NCBI GenBank assembly: GCA_012934845.2 | Contig: WNNJ02000455.1 | Span: 82,547 to 146,546 of the forward strand | Origin: Pomphorhynchus laevis | Lineage: Eukaryota; Acanthocephala; Palaeacanthocephala; Echinorhynchida; Pomphorhynchidae | DNA: 64,000 nucleotides | Direction of reading: 5' to 3' | In this document: piece by piece, positions 10,165 to 22,041 of the stretch | Layout of the letters: the number at the start of each line of letters is the position of its first letter | Numbering within the stretch: position 1 is the stretch's first letter | Notes under the pieces: generated by a model | Told to the model about the DNA's origin: nothing | The model's input: only the letters and a program-made list of their open reading frames with translations | Databases searched by the model: none | Position numbers and translations under genes: made by a program

Positions 10165-10760
10165 AAAAATAATTTACTAAATAATGAAACTTTAAGAATT
10201 AATATATAATTTGACGAATTGGCTTCTTCAAAATCAATTAAATAATCTAATGGATACATATTATAAACTAGTTTATTATAAAATACAATAAAAGTAAAAT
10301 TATACAGAAAATAGCAAAATATATAAATCAATAAAACATTATTAAAAATAAATGTAAGCTCTAAGGCGGAAACGTTGACTCACAATGACTCATCAGTGCC
10401 TTTGACACTGATGAGTCATTGTGATGACGAAACGGCATTCGTCATTCTTTCGCGTCTGGCTTACATGTTTTACAAGAAATTCAAGCAAAATGGTCTCACT
10501 CTCCTTAAATAAACTAGGTTACTATAAAATACTATAAAAGTAAAATCATACAGAAAATAGTAAAATATATAAATTATCACAATAATATTAAAAATAAATG
10601 TAAACTCTGAGGCGGAAACGTTTTATGGATAATAAATAATATACTTTAAATTAGAATAAGGTATACTAAATAATCAAGTTTAATCAGAAGAAATACGTCA
10701 TTATTTAATTACCTTTCTATAAAATCAATTAAATAATCTACTGGATACATATATTATTAT
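10165..10760 (-). repeat. Two reverse family X copies split by a hammerhead-like segment
   Basis: Reverse-oriented family X sequence at about 10165-10375 and again at about 10500-10735; both contain AAATGTAARCTCTRAGGCGG-AAACGTT. Between them, at 10376-10500, lies an unrelated segment with a 19-bp palindrome and a hammerhead-like core. The repeated flanks suggest that a copy was duplicated or that the segment was inserted with surrounding sequence. Confidence 0.6.
10395..10460 (+). ncRNA. Hammerhead-ribozyme-like motif
   Basis: The core order is CTGATGA (10408-10414), a stem II of GTCA paired with TGAC around TTGTGA, then GAAA, a minimal stem III (CG/CG around GCATT) and GTC at 10441-10443, the expected cleavage triplet. 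A second copy at 17.83 kb has the same core but a different stem II loop (ATGA), so the stem is kept while the loop varies. Hammerheads with tiny stem III are known from PLE terminal repeats and other animal retroelements. Stem I pairing is not obvious here, so activity is doubtful. The first half of the core is also one arm of a 19-bp palindrome (10380-10424). Confidence 0.45.
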
Positions 10761-11281
10761 ATTATTAATATATCATTATTATATTATCATATTATTTTTG
10801 TCAAAATAATTCATTACGACATCTCAGATATAGTCGCAAATTTCGTCAATTACGACAATATATATCATAGTAAAAAGGTACGATCTTACCATCATAATAA
10901 CAAAGAAAATCATAGAATAAGCAATAACATTAACATCGCAGCTAACAGCTGTGAGTATTATAGGCAATAAAAATAAGGTCACTGAATAAGTGATAACTTT
11001 AAAAATCGTAAAAAAACCATTATGAAACTGGGCTATTTCATTATCTAAATCGAATAAGTTCAAAATAATTTTCGTTTAATCGTACACAAAATAGATTCAA
11101 CGTATCAAATACAGAGAGACAAAGAAGACAGAAATTTGGTGTTGCAAAATCCTTTTCAAAAGCAACACTATTTGCAGTGTTCAAACATATATGCATTCAG
11201 GCCAAATAAGAAGATTTGTAGAATTTGATCAATAAACAACGCAGATGATAATCGAATGTAAAAAATTGGACTTTATACAAA

Positions 11282-12914
11282 TTATGCACACGTTAGGCTT
11301 TGCTTTCTAAATCGAACTTGAAGATTCTTACCGTTATGGAGAAACCCGTTCAATCCTTTTACAGCGTTTGCTGCTTCGTTTTCACTACCCATGAGTACAA
11401 ACGCAAATCCTTTCGCTTTCTGGGTTTTACTATCCATTACGACATCGACACGGTTTACGGTGCCGTATGGCGAGAACAATTTAAAGACTTCATCCTGCGA
11501 AGCGTAAGGACGAAGGCCATAAACATATATCAAATGATCACTATCGCTTGAATTATGTCTCGTCATTCGTCGAGAATTAAATGAACGCGGACGTTTATAA
11601 TTTGATGAACTGTTATAATTCATTGCTGTGTATTGATCATCATTGTCTATCATTTGATTGAAAAACGGCAGCATCGTTGGGGTGGCAGCGGGGTTACCGT
11701 ACATTGTAGAAGGATCTACAAAATGGTGTTGATCAAAAAGGCTGTTTAACTTTGCAGGATATGGGTTGGAAGAATTAGTAAATGATGAAGATTGCTGCTG
11801 GGCTAAAGTTGCCGTTGTATTCAAATTCGTATATTGATTCTGTTGATTGTCTAGATATGACATCATTTGAAGATATGAACCCATATTTCCGGCAGCCGTA
11901 GTTCTAAAATTATCCATTCTACCAACATGATTGTTGCCAGCGCCTGTGTTAGCAAGAAGCTGAATCCATTCGTCTATGTGCATAGGATATGGTTGAGCTG
12001 TGGGTTGGTTTCCATCATGAGGAAACATTGCCCAATTATCAGTGAGTGTGGGCATTGAGCTACCTAGAATTGATTGTGATGGATATGGATGATGATGCAT
12101 TGGATCAATACTGGGAACTGTTTGTACCAAAGGATTGAGTGAATTCACAGAAGAATACATTACATTCAGCAAATTGTTTGCATTGCGCTTACTGTATTGG
12201 TTAGCCATATATTGATCACCAAATGAATGAGTGTTGTAATTGTTGGCTGAACCGTTAAGCACACTATGCGAGTTTAATCGGTTATTGCGATTTATGCGTC
12301 TGCTATTGTTTTGATCTGTTAATTTCACAATCAGAGGAACTGTTGAATTTAGCGGTACATAACCGTTAAGAGCGTTAATTGCTTCGTTCGCTTCTCGTTT
12401 AGTGGCCATAATTACAAAAGCGATTCCCTTAGATTTGCCATCGGTGTGATTTCTTATAGTTCGGGCCTGAACGATCTCACCGTGAGGTTGTACAAGATTA
12501 ATCAAGTCTTCGTCATTGTAGCCTTCGGGTAAATTTTTTATATAGAGAGTAGTATTTTTAGTTTCAGCAGTATTTGGCCTCGAAAACGCAACTTTTAAAT
12601 TTTTGTGTTTTATCTTGTAGCCATTATAAGTTTCAATTGCGCGTAAGGCATCATTTGGACTAACATACTCTACGAAACCATAGCCAAAACTATAACCTAT
12701 AAGTACAAAATAAAAACTTGTTATGTCGACACAGAGAAAAAGAACTACCTGTATCACGATCAAACATTAATTTTGAAGATTTTAAAGGACCTATCATGGC
12801 AAAAAGCTCAGTGAAATCATCTTCTTTCACACTTTGTGGTAAATAATTTACTATCAGACAGGTCTTTATTTTATTAGACTGTGAATCATTTTCTGATTGA
12901 TTCGTCCACTCCAT
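11282..12914 (-). CDS. ELAV/Sex-lethal family RNA-binding protein, three RRMs, one 52-bp intron
   Basis: Spliced minus-strand gene. Exon 1 is 12914-12749 and exon 2 is 12696-11282, with an intron at 12748-12697 (GTAGTT...TTATAG). It joins GATACAG to GTTATAG to give DTGYSFGYGF. The product is 526 aa. RRM1 is about 19-95 (RNP2 LIVNYL, RNP1 YGFVEYVS), RRM2 about 105-185 (LYIKNL; KGIAFVIM) and RRM3 about 444-520 (IYVYGL; KGFAFVLM). The two-RRM, hinge, C-terminal-RRM order is that of ELAV/Hu proteins, which bind U/AU-rich RNA and control splicing, stability and translation. The hinge (about 190-443) is unusually long and rich in Asn, Gln, Ser and Met. RRM1 resembles Sex-lethal (DxxTGYSFGY). The ATG at 12914 is the first Met in frame. 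No defect is seen; this is the best-supported host gene. Confidence 0.9.
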
Positions 12915-12932
12915 ACTAACGGTGATAAACAA

Positions 12933-13505
12933 TTTGTTTCAAAGTACAATTTGTATAACAACAGCTTGGTCCCTCTAAAATGATGTGGACGTCAGAAGCC
13001 AAGTATATGTTTTGACATGCAAGTTGACAAGAATATCCACTTAAAAATTTAAATATTAAAGTTAGCTTTTTAAAAATAAACTCATAAATGTTTTTAAGTC
13101 AATGATTAAAATTTAAATACAGCAGATTAATTTAATATGCACAATTAATTTGTTTAATTTATTTATTAGATTAATAAGTTAATAACTCTATTATCATCAT
13201 TAACTGCAAAACTGCAAATATTTAAAAAAATATTTAACAAATTGCAAATCAAAATCGAAACAAAAATTTAATTTAAAAATATAATCTTAAACTGATTTTC
13301 AAAATATTAAATTTTTTATTGTTCGATATAAAAGAAAATAAATGTTATAAAAATACAATTTTAAGTTAGACGACCAACGTTTTAGTTGATTTTTAAGAAA
13401 ATGCGGCTATATATTTGTTCTTAAAAGGACGGTTATAGATAACGAAATCAAGATTATAGTTAATGGAATATGTTTTATTATTAATTAAATAACAAATTTA
13501 GTTAG
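12933..13505. other. Upstream flank of the ELAV-like gene, no gene seen
   Basis: A/T-rich DNA 5' of the minus-strand ELAV-like gene; it should hold its promoter and any 5' UTR exons. No TATA box, CpG cluster or further coding exon could be picked out with confidence. Confidence 0.4.
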
Positions 13506-13610
13506 ATGTCTGGTACGAATCCTTACTTTAAAATACGAGTTGATAGTTGTTTGGTACGAATCCTTACTTTAGAATATATAGTATTCAAAATACGAGTTGA
13601 TAGTCGCCAA
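13506..13610. repeat. Imperfect direct duplication of about 40 bp
   Basis: TGGTACGAATCCTTACTTTA occurs twice (13510 and 13551) and ATACGAGTTGATAGT twice, with extra bases inserted in the second unit. This is a short local duplication, and the open frame across it is not thought to be coding. Confidence 0.6.
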
Positions 13611-13794
13611 TTCTTGACACATTTCATTTCATCGAGGGTTTCCATTGATTCCATGTTGGCAACGTGTTCATTCGCAAAATCTTGGTAATTGAATTGCCAA
13701 TTTGGTTGATTATAAAATCCTTGCTATTTTATGGTATGTAAAATAGCAAGGTATTTGTAATTTAGATAATCACAAATGTCAAAAATTGTGAAAA

Positions 13795-13980
13795 TATTTT
13801 GATTCTTTAGTAAAAGCAGGGTGCTTTGGAGCTGCAATTTTTATACTGCTACTTATTGCATCTTCAGAATCAGGCATCGCTTAGTTTCGAGAAGTTTTCC
13901 TCTTCCATAAAAATAATAAATAATTATTTTCTGAAATAAAAAATAAAAACTTCTGTTATAAGCAGTCATTTTATTCCAAA
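13795..13980 (-). repeat. Family Y dispersed repeat, reverse copy
   Basis: The reverse complement carries CTGATTCTGAAGATGCAATA, a TATAAAAATTGCAGCTCCAA segment and GGAAGAGGAAAACTT. The same blocks occur forward, in a doubled form, at 45.47-45.77 kb. It is noncoding; its origin (a SINE or a PLE-derived piece) is undetermined. Confidence 0.65.
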
Positions 13981-14620
13981 TTTATCTCATGAATGCTACT
14001 CATGATCGCACGCATCTCTTGTATTAATATACTTACGATTCTCATGAGATTATGTTAACGACTAATCATGGTCACACTTATTAGATAAATGAATCTCAGG
14101 GGTAGGAGGAGAATGGCAAGTGTTGTATAAGTACTAAATGTAGGCAACTTTAATATACTCTGTTAATTGCTTGATTAATTGCTCGTAAAAGGTATAACAT
14201 ATGTAGAAAACTTTTACGAATATTTTAAAAATATTTTACATATTTTAGGATATCTTCTAGAAACATTGTCTACCTTTAAACTCTCAATTGTAACAACTGG
14301 AAGTTTAGAAAAACGCATTACTTGCTGCAGTTGATATTGATGCTTATTGGATTAAAACAATTTATACATTAATGTAATGTAATGTTATAGAGACGATACA
14401 AAAATGATATTTAACAATAAATTAAATAAATGATGTAAATAACAAATCATTTAAATAAATAGTGTAAATGGTATTTTAAATGTGCATTGATGAAGTTATC
14501 TTAACAATGAGCAATCAACAATGCAATAATAAGGGATTTGTTAAATAATAATACGATAATGGCTAAGCAACAATGGAATAATGCGCAAGCAACGTCACAA
14601 ACCATAAAATTAAACTATGA
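13981..14620. other. AT-rich stretch, no gene seen
   Basis: General A/T-rich DNA with short runs such as AATAAATGATGTAAATAACA. No repeats shared with the rest of the window, no exons and no RNA genes were recognised. Confidence 0.4.
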
Positions 14621-14624
14621 ATTT

Positions 14625-15010
14625 GTGCCATAAAGTCATGCCAATTTTATGGTAACCCAGGTGCGCCTTTGGGACACTTGGGCTATCTCGGGATTAGTCT
14701 TCTTTTCGAGAGGACGTCCCCCAGAGCAAAGGCTAAGGTTTCTTAAGCTCCTCGTCTCTCGTTTACCCAGCATAGTCCGCGCCGATTGGATTCTTCGGGG
14801 GTGAAAGACCCCGGGTGGTTCAGTCGGAAGGCGGCGTGTTGGATCGGTTGGGGGCTCAGATCCCCCTGGATTTGTGGCCATGAAGAAAGCGAAGACTGCA
14901 AATAAGAATTTAATGAAGTGTATTTTGTCTTACTGTCACTCTTAACTGACTGTTATGACTATTTCATTGATGTTTTGTGATTAAATATAATCTTTATTTA
15001 TTTATTTAAT
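14625..15010 (+). mobile_element. LINE-A copy 4: 3' terminal fragment
   Basis: Plus-strand match to the last approximately 250 bp of LINE-A ORF2 (readings WDTWAISGLVFFSRG, PPEQRLRFLKLL, RLPSIVRADWILR), corresponding to 42.8-43.05 kb in the fullest copy, followed by a 3' UTR and a TTTATTTATTTA tail near 14995-15005. It has one frame change near the proline-rich end. It lies tail to tail with LINE-A copy 3. Confidence 0.75.
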
Positions 15011-15194
15011 TATATGGTAAAAATAAATCAAAACATTTAGCGATATGTAGCCAAAGGTAAAGTTAATGCACATTTTACATAGCATATTTATGCGATACAT
15101 GTATAAATAAATAAGGAATTTGTTAAATAATTAATACATCGGTTAGAAAAACACCCACAATAAAAAAAATAAAAATGTGTTTAAAAAATGATAG

Positions 15195-17545
15195 TCAATC
15201 AACTGCAGTCTTCTTCCAAATCCTTACGGCATCAGGTCCAGCGGGATCTGAGCCCTCCAACCAATCCAACACGCCAGTTACCGACAGAACCACCCCGGGG
15301 GCTTACACCCCGAGAAGAGTCTAATCGAGGCTGACTATGCTCGGTCATCGCGAGATGAGAAGTTTGAGAAACCTTAGTCTTTGCTCTTGGGGACGTCCTC
15401 TTGAAAAAAAGACTAATCCCGAGATAACCCAAGCACTCCAAAGGAGCACTTAAGTTTTACCATTCAATGACATATGCTAACCCCGTTTCAGGGCCCACCT
15501 AGCTCTCTTCAAAATACGTTTGAATATATACAGGTCAGCTTTCGTTGACCAGTTCACCATTATGGTGAACTGGTCAACGTTATGGTGAACCCCAGGTATT
15601 TTACTCGACTAGTGAAGGTAGAGAGTGCTTGATTAGGCAATATGGAAGATAGAACTGAGAGTGCTAGTCTCTTTATTTTTTTCTTTGTCGCAGGAGCGCC
15701 ATGAAAGACAACCACCTGCGATTTGGAGGATTTTAAAATAAGATTATATATGGGTAACTGATTTTTTAATCTTAAAAAGTAACGGCTGATGTAAGAGATT
15801 ACATCATTGCATATGCTTCCAGAGAGAGGGCTGTGGTGTCTTCAGCGTATACCAATAGATGTTAGTCGCATTTAAAGTTTTTGTAAAGTTCAATGGACGC
15901 GGCAAGATACAAGATTAGAGAAAGTAGAGAACCTTGAGGCACCCCTGTAATAGGGTAAAACTGGCGTGCATCAGGGTCGTTTTCATAAAAGAATCGCTTA
16001 GTATATATCAATATTTCCACTCTGTTAACAATTCTCGCATGCAATCCAATGGACCTGAGAGAAGAGATAACAAATGGAATGGAAATGCGGTTAAATGAAG
16101 AATAAAAGTCAGGAAAAACAGCGACAGCAAGCTGATGACTGTTGTCATGACAAAACTGCTATACTTCACATATTGCTGTATGAACCGAGCGATCTTGTAC
16201 GCACCTATGAAAACATGGTAAAATTAAATTTCGCCTACTTAGATGGTCGCAAGTTTTACGCGCAAGCGCTTTTTCATAAATGGAGATGAGTGAGTTTTGA
16301 ATCGAGATAGGCCGCAGATCTTTAGGACATGATATTGATTTTTTTGCTATAAAAACATGACGGCTGATATTAATGCCAGCAACATCGGACGGGGAGGCTA
16401 GTAGCGAAGTGATGGCGACCTCCTTTCTCAGACTATCTGTTAAAAGCTGACAGACCCGAGTGGAGAGTGGTGCGTGAGATTTGAACGTGCCCGGAAGTGG
16501 CCCCCAGGAGATTAGGATATCTGTGATAGATAAGTCCCTGATCCTGAAGTCACACCAAGGCGGGATTGGTTGGGGATATAGAGTGGTTCTATAATTATGT
16601 AGGGCTAGTAACTTCTCCAAAACGTTGTCAATGCGTATGCTACCTATCCAATCTAAAGCTCTCTCCTTCCAGCGGACAAACTTTCCTTTTTGAATATCTT
16701 CCAAAAGGAATACAGAGAAGGATTAAGGTGAGCAATGCTCGCCCTGTTCTTCCCCAGCTGGAACCTATATATAGTGCTACAGTATTTAATCGAGAGGGCA
16801 TGTCTGGCAGAAACAGAGAGATTAGGAAAGTGTAGCATATTAGCTAGGACCTTGAGTTTTGTTGGAATGGGATTTTATATTCGACCTTTATAGGTAGTCA
16901 AAAGAAACGCTGTAGCTTGCGATGAGATGGGTAAATTAAATTAAGTCAAACTCTCATTACCGATTCTAGGGAAGAGTTGGATAGCTTCCTGAAAGAAAGC
17001 CACTCTGATTGGATCAAAGTGGAATCTCCTTCTAAGCAACGTATCTTCTTCCATCCGCCAACGAATTAGATCATGAGAGTTGGTCTGTTTTTGGCGAGAC
17101 TGCTCAGTACAGATAAGTTTCAACAACCACATCTTATGAAGCAGTAATATGTCGAGGAGATAATTAGATGTTGAGCAATGAAAAGTGGGGGTCGGTAGTT
17201 TATGAATAAGGTAGTCGCTCTTGACTCTGCGGAGTTCTGCATTAATGCAGCGACAAGTTCTGTCGTTGAAGTCACCAAGTAACATGTCATAGCCACTACC
17301 TAAAATAAGGTCCAGGAGCTTACGGTTCTTATGAATTTCTCCTGGCCTAATATAGATATTGGCTATACTGATACGTTTCCGTTCTTACAAAGTGATATAG
17401 CTAAGACAGGGTTGGACAGGAATAGTTTCAAAGGAGGTAATATCTTAAGGAGTATTTAACTAAGGTTAAAATACCTTAAGACCTTGAGATGAAGAGGAGT
17501 GAGGAGGGGTTACGACGGAGTAAAATGGGTGTAAATGTGCTTGGG
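15195..17545 (-). mobile_element. LINE-A copy 3: endonuclease and RT, 5' truncated
   Basis: Minus-strand LINE-A lacking ORF1. From high to low coordinate: decayed endonuclease start at about 17530-17290; endonuclease core at 17285-16941 (LLGDFNDRTCRCIN, SHDLIRWRMEEDTLLRRRF); linker (16838-16653); RT N-terminus 16704-16159 (GPLPGTFKSHAPLSTRVCQL, SCPKDLRPISIQNSL); RT core near 16044-15862 (YFYENDPDARQFYPITGVPQ-GSLLS); then the C-terminal tail to about 15225. At least five frame breaks. The RT C-terminal region carries a perfect 18-bp palindrome (15543-15579). Confidence 0.85.
15543..15579. repeat. Perfect 18-bp palindrome inside LINE-A
   Basis: Arms 15543-15560 and 15562-15579 (CGTTGACCAGTTCACCAT and its complement) with a single-base spacer. 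The second arm restates the flanking LINE sequence TATGGTGAAC, which follows again at 15581, so it looks like a local inverted duplication of the element's own bases. Confidence 0.9.
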
Positions 17546-17985
17546 GATTATATATAATCTATATATCATGTGGGATAAGCTGTTTGAGTTAAGCCTTCAC
17601 CGACAAAGTGTACAACAGATTTGTCGAAAGGATAAACTACCTGAGTTATATTAGAACAGGCAATCATATTAGAACAAGCAGACGGCAATCAACGAATGAA
17701 TCAAGTGCATGATGTACTAGAAAATGATGTACAAGAACTTTGATTTTATAGTACATCATGTACTTGATTCATTTGTTGATTACCGTCTGCTAGTCCTCCT
17801 CTGCATCCAGCAGTTGGGAGGGAACTGGCACTGATGAGTCAATGATGACGAAACGGCATTCGTCATTCTTTCCCGTCGGGCCCTTTATGATTACTAAAAA
17901 TTCATGCGGAATGGTATCATCATTTGATATATATTATAGTATATTATATATAATATATAATATATTAATATATACTATATATTAG
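17546..17985. other. Junction DNA with a 42-bp inverted repeat, no gene
   Basis: Between the end of LINE-A copy 3 and the PLE lies sequence with a long inverted repeat. Arms are 17677-17718 and 17750-17791, 39 of 42 positions complementary by eye, all three differences being transitions, with a 31-nt spacer. It is followed by a hammerhead-like segment and then a TA-rich tract (17935-18005). Confidence 0.8.
17822..17882 (+). ncRNA. Hammerhead-ribozyme-like motif upstream of a PLE
   Basis: CTGATGA (17831-17837), stem II GTCA/TGAC closing an ATGA loop, GAAA, a two-pair stem III around GCATT and GTC at 17862-17864. It shares CGAAACGGCATTCGTCATTC with the 10.4-kb copy and then diverges. It lies about 120 bp upstream of a PLE reverse-transcriptase fragment on the same strand, the place where hammerheads are known to sit in PLE terminal repeats. 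Stem I is weak by eye. An alternative cleavage GTC at 17875-17877 would give a longer stem III. Confidence 0.5.
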
Positions 17986-18085
17986 TTATATATATCAAAA
18001 ATAATTATATCAAACTGTGGAACAGCAACTGAGGGAATGTCCAAGTACTTACATGAAGAACTGAAAGAGTTGTTGAGAAACGTAC

Positions 18086-18223
18086 TGTGATGAAAATTAC
18101 CTTACCATTTATATTGTAAATCTTAACCCTTAATGTTAACTATTTACACTTACTGATTTACTACCTTGTTTTGTAGATATTACTCAATAAAGCTTTTTTA
18201 CAAGCGTATCTGTTTACACTACA
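18086..18223 (+). repeat. 5' LTR of the Gypsy element
   Basis: Begins TGTGATGAAAATTACC and ends TTTACACTACA, so it has TG...CA ends. It contains an AATAAA within ACTCAATAAAGC. Just downstream, 18225-18239 is perfectly complementary for 15 bases to 18177-18191 inside the LTR, where a tRNA primer site would be expected. Confidence 0.92.
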
Positions 18224-21200
18224 ATTTATTGAGTAATATTATCTCTATGGCGGAATCTCATCTACGACCAGAGCGTCTGACGATATTACCCGACGATCCT
18301 AAAGCGCAGGATCACTTCCGTCATTGGTCCGTAACGTTCAAAAATTACATTCGAAAGCTGGCAGTAGAGGATGAAGACTCGCAACTATACACGCTATTCA
18401 ATTTCGTATCGCCAGCAGTGTTTAAGCTCATCAGAACGTGTGCGAACTACACTGATGCCATAAAGTTGCTCAGTGAGCGATATGAGCGGCCAGTTAGCTA
18501 AGTATACGCCCGACACATGCTGCGGTGTCGGCAGCAAAGTCCGAATGAAACGTTCGACAAATACTTATCCGAACTACGTCTGCTGGCAGCGGAATGCAAC
18601 TTAGAAGCCATGACCGCCGAGAGCTATCACGATGAGACGCTTTTTGACGCTATAATCACCGGAATCTATTCTGATCATATTCGCCAACGATTACTGGAAA
18701 ACTCCGAATTGCATTTACAAACAGCATGTACTCAAATTCGGTCTCTCGAATTAGCCGAGTCGAGGGTCAAATCATACGGCGCACCTAACCGGCTTGCATC
18801 TGCAGTACATAATGAATCCGTTGAGGAAACGGTACATCCCAAACACAACTCTACAGGCATAAATGCCGAGCAAGTCGCAGCAGCTGAAAATTCAAGTACG
18901 TGGAAATGCTACTTCTGCAGTGGAAAATTCAAGCATACAAGGAAACATTGTCCCGCACGAAATTCGGTATGCAATAAGTGTCAGAAAACAGGACACTTCG
19001 CCAAGGTTTGCCGGTCGGGGCACTGTAACGCTGCATTCCAAAGTAACGGCGGGATTTGCGGATCAAGCGGCAGCATTGCTACACAAAAGGTATTTGTTAA
19101 CGGCATTTGCCTAAACGCTTTATTTGACACCGGGAGCACATTGAACTTCGTAAGCTCGAATCACATAACACGATTAAATGTGAAAGTGTGGCGTCTGCAA
19201 TCCAAAATATCAATGGCATCCTCCGGAATTCAGGTAACTTCAAAAGGTTCGATAACAGTCGACATTCGTATGCAAGGAAAGCTATTTCGTAACGTAAAAC
19301 TACTGATTCTAGACGATCTTTGTTCAGACATCATCCTTGGTATCGACTTTATGAAGAGACATTCCAACATACAATTTCGATTTCACGGTCAAGAAGAACC
19401 AATTTCATTGAGAGTAATGAACATTGCTGAACCTCCAAAGCTATTTGAGCACTTAAAAGAAAACTGTACACCTATTATAACAAAATCTCGAAAACACACA
19501 CGCGAGAACTATGCGTTCATAGTAATGAGATAGATAAACTTCTGCGGGAACACATAATTGAGCCGAGCACATCGCCTTGGCGAGCACAAGCATTCGTGAC
19601 GACTAACCAGCGAAGAAAGAAACGAATGGTTGTGGACTATTCCAAGACAATAAACCAATATACACATCTCGACGGATATCCACTTCCAAACAAAGAGAAC
19701 CTGATCACAGAAAATATCTCAATACAAATTCTTCTCAACTATTGATCTTAAATCCGCCTATCACCAAGTCGAAATTCACCCATCCGATCGTCAATATACG
19801 GCATTCGAAGCATGTGGCAAACTTTATCAATTTACAAGGATTCCTTTTGGTTTAACGAACGCGGTAGCATGCTTTCAAAGAATCATGGATAAAATAATCG
19901 CGGACAATGATTTGACCGACACATACGTCTACCTAGACGACATCACTATATGTGGACGCATAGAAGAGGAGCATGACCGAAATGTAGATCGATTTCTTTC
20001 AGTCTGTACATCATTAAACTTAAAGTTTAACAATGGAAAATGCAAATTCTGTAGAGAAGAAATCAACCTTCTCGAATATCAGATCAAAAATGGTAGCTTC
20101 AAACTAGACCCGGAACGATTTGAGCCTCTGAAATCCCTGCCAATTCCATCATGTCAGTCTGAACTTAAACGAGTGCAAGGTATGTTTGCTTACTATGCGA
20201 ATTGGATAGCAAACTTTTCACTCAAAATGGCAAAAATTAAAGTTTCACAGTTTCCCATGAATGATGAGGCAATCGCAGCGTTCGAAGGCATAAAATCGGA
20301 CATAATGAAAGCATCACTATATCACATTGACAACAATAAGCCATTAACAGTCAAAACTGACGCATCCGCGACAACCATAGCCGCATCTCTCAGCCAAGAA
20401 GGAAGACCAGTGGCCTTTTTCTCTCGGTCGTTGACCAATCCGGAGTCGCGATATTCGGCAATTGAGAAAGAAACGCATGCTATTGTGAAGTCACTTCGAA
20501 AGTGGAGACACCACCTTATCAGACGCCCCTTTACGATTATTACTGATCAAAGGTCCGTATCGTTCATGCTAAACAACAAGAGAAAGAGCCAAATCAAAAA
20601 TGAGAAGATTAATAGACGGCGCCTCGAACTATCAGAGTTCGAATTTAAGATTATCTACAGACCTGGAAAACAAAACCACGTTGCCGACACTTTAACGCAA
20701 GTCTGCGCAGCAGGGTCTGATCTAGCCTCTCTTAAACAGCTACACGTTGATTTGTGCCATCCTGGAATACGACGCTTAACAGCATATGTACGAAAAAACA
20801 ATCTACCGTTTTCATGCGACGACGTAAGACTAACTTGCAATAACTGCTTAGTTTGTTCAGAGATAAAACCCCAGTATCCGCATCTAGAAGGATCCCATGT
20901 TATAAAGTCGACTCGTCCATTTGAGCGGCTATCCATGGACTTCAAAGGTCCTTTACCAACATCAACACAAAGAAATCCTTACCTCCTGGTTGTGGTCGAC
21001 GAATACCGTTGTTTTCTATTCGGTTCCCCTGCAAAGACACCAGTTCACAAACAGTGATTGAGAAGCTTGAACTGCTATTTTCGACGTTCGGCACCCCGGA
21101 GTTTATACATTCTGATAACGCAACTTGCTTCAGGTCAACCGAGCTGAAACAATACTTACTTTCTCGGAACATATCCTCAAGTCATTCGTCTCCATTCAAT

Positions 21201-21903
21201 CCCAGAGGATACGGACAAGCGGAACGATTTGTCGGCCAGATTTGGACTACTATACGTCTAGCACTCCGCACCCTCAATCTTGGAATAAAAGACTGGGAGA
21301 AAGTCCTACAACACGCCCTCAACTGCAGTCGTAGCTTACTATGTACAGTCACTAACGAATGTCCACACGATAGGATTTTTAGATACAGTCGACGATGCCT
21401 TAAACAAAACCAACTCCCGCAATGGCTGACGAATGCGCAGTCCTTGTTAGTGAAAAACTACAACCGAACATCCAAACATTGTCCTAACTTACTGCCAGCC
21501 AAACTAGAGAATATAAATCCTTATTATTCAACAGTATCATACCCTAACGGGCAGCATAGAACAGTCTCGAATCGCGATATTGCAAGGTTACCTCAAGAAT
21601 GCTGCAATAATAACACACTAACGGATGAACTGAACGAAACAACAATGGAAGGTGTTCACGACCCATCAATAGAAGATAACCAACAAGACGCGCCAATAAC
21701 CCGCAAGGACGATATCGGAGCAATAGTGGAAGCCGGCCAAAATACACTAAGAAGCGAAACAATGCGCGACAGCGATCATGCCACGACACTGGGAACTTAC
21801 TTCAATGACAACGACAACTATACAGACGCCATTGGACCGAAGAGATCAGTTAGAGCACGAAAAGCGCCGAGCTACTTGCAGGATTATCTATGGCGGGGGA
21901 GAA

Positions 21904-22041
21904 TGTGATGAAAATTACCTTACCATTTATATTGTAAATCTTAACCCTTAATGTTAACTATTTACACTTACTGATTTACTACTTTGTTTTGTAGATATTA
22001 CTCAATAAAGCTTTTTTACAAGCGTAATTGTTTACACTACA
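21904..22041 (+). repeat. 3' LTR of the Gypsy element
   Basis: Same length and ends as the 5' LTR, three differences by eye. It is preceded by the purine tract GGGGGAGAA (21895-21903), the usual plus-strand primer site, and followed by the CGTAC target duplication. Confidence 0.92.

Larger units (their letters stand above)
18086..22041 (+). mobile_element. Ty3/Gypsy LTR retrotransposon, nested in a PLE
   Basis: Fossil LTR element with both 138-bp LTRs and a 5-bp target duplication (CGTAC at 18081-18085 and 22042-22046). Parts in order: gag with two CCHC knuckles (about 18.9-19.0 kb), aspartic protease (FDTGST near 19.12 kb), reverse transcriptase (YLDD near 19.93 kb), RNase H (about 20.3-20.7 kb), integrase with zinc-binding and catalytic parts (about 20.75-21.4 kb), and a purine-rich tract ending at 21903. 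The order RT-RNase H-integrase places it in Ty3/Gypsy. It is broken, with roughly three interruptions, and has no envelope gene. The LTRs differ at three of 138 positions by eye, so it is comparatively young and clearly younger than the PLE it splits. Confidence 0.92.

Noticed and set aside
10824-11063. Minus-strand frame of 79 codons with hydrophobic segments, just 3' of the ELAV-like gene
   Set aside because: A/T-driven Ile/Phe/Val composition; it lies where the ELAV 3' UTR should be and has no exon signals.
14636-14881. Minus-strand 81-codon Pro/Arg-rich frame
   Set aside because: Antisense of the plus-strand LINE-A 3' end.
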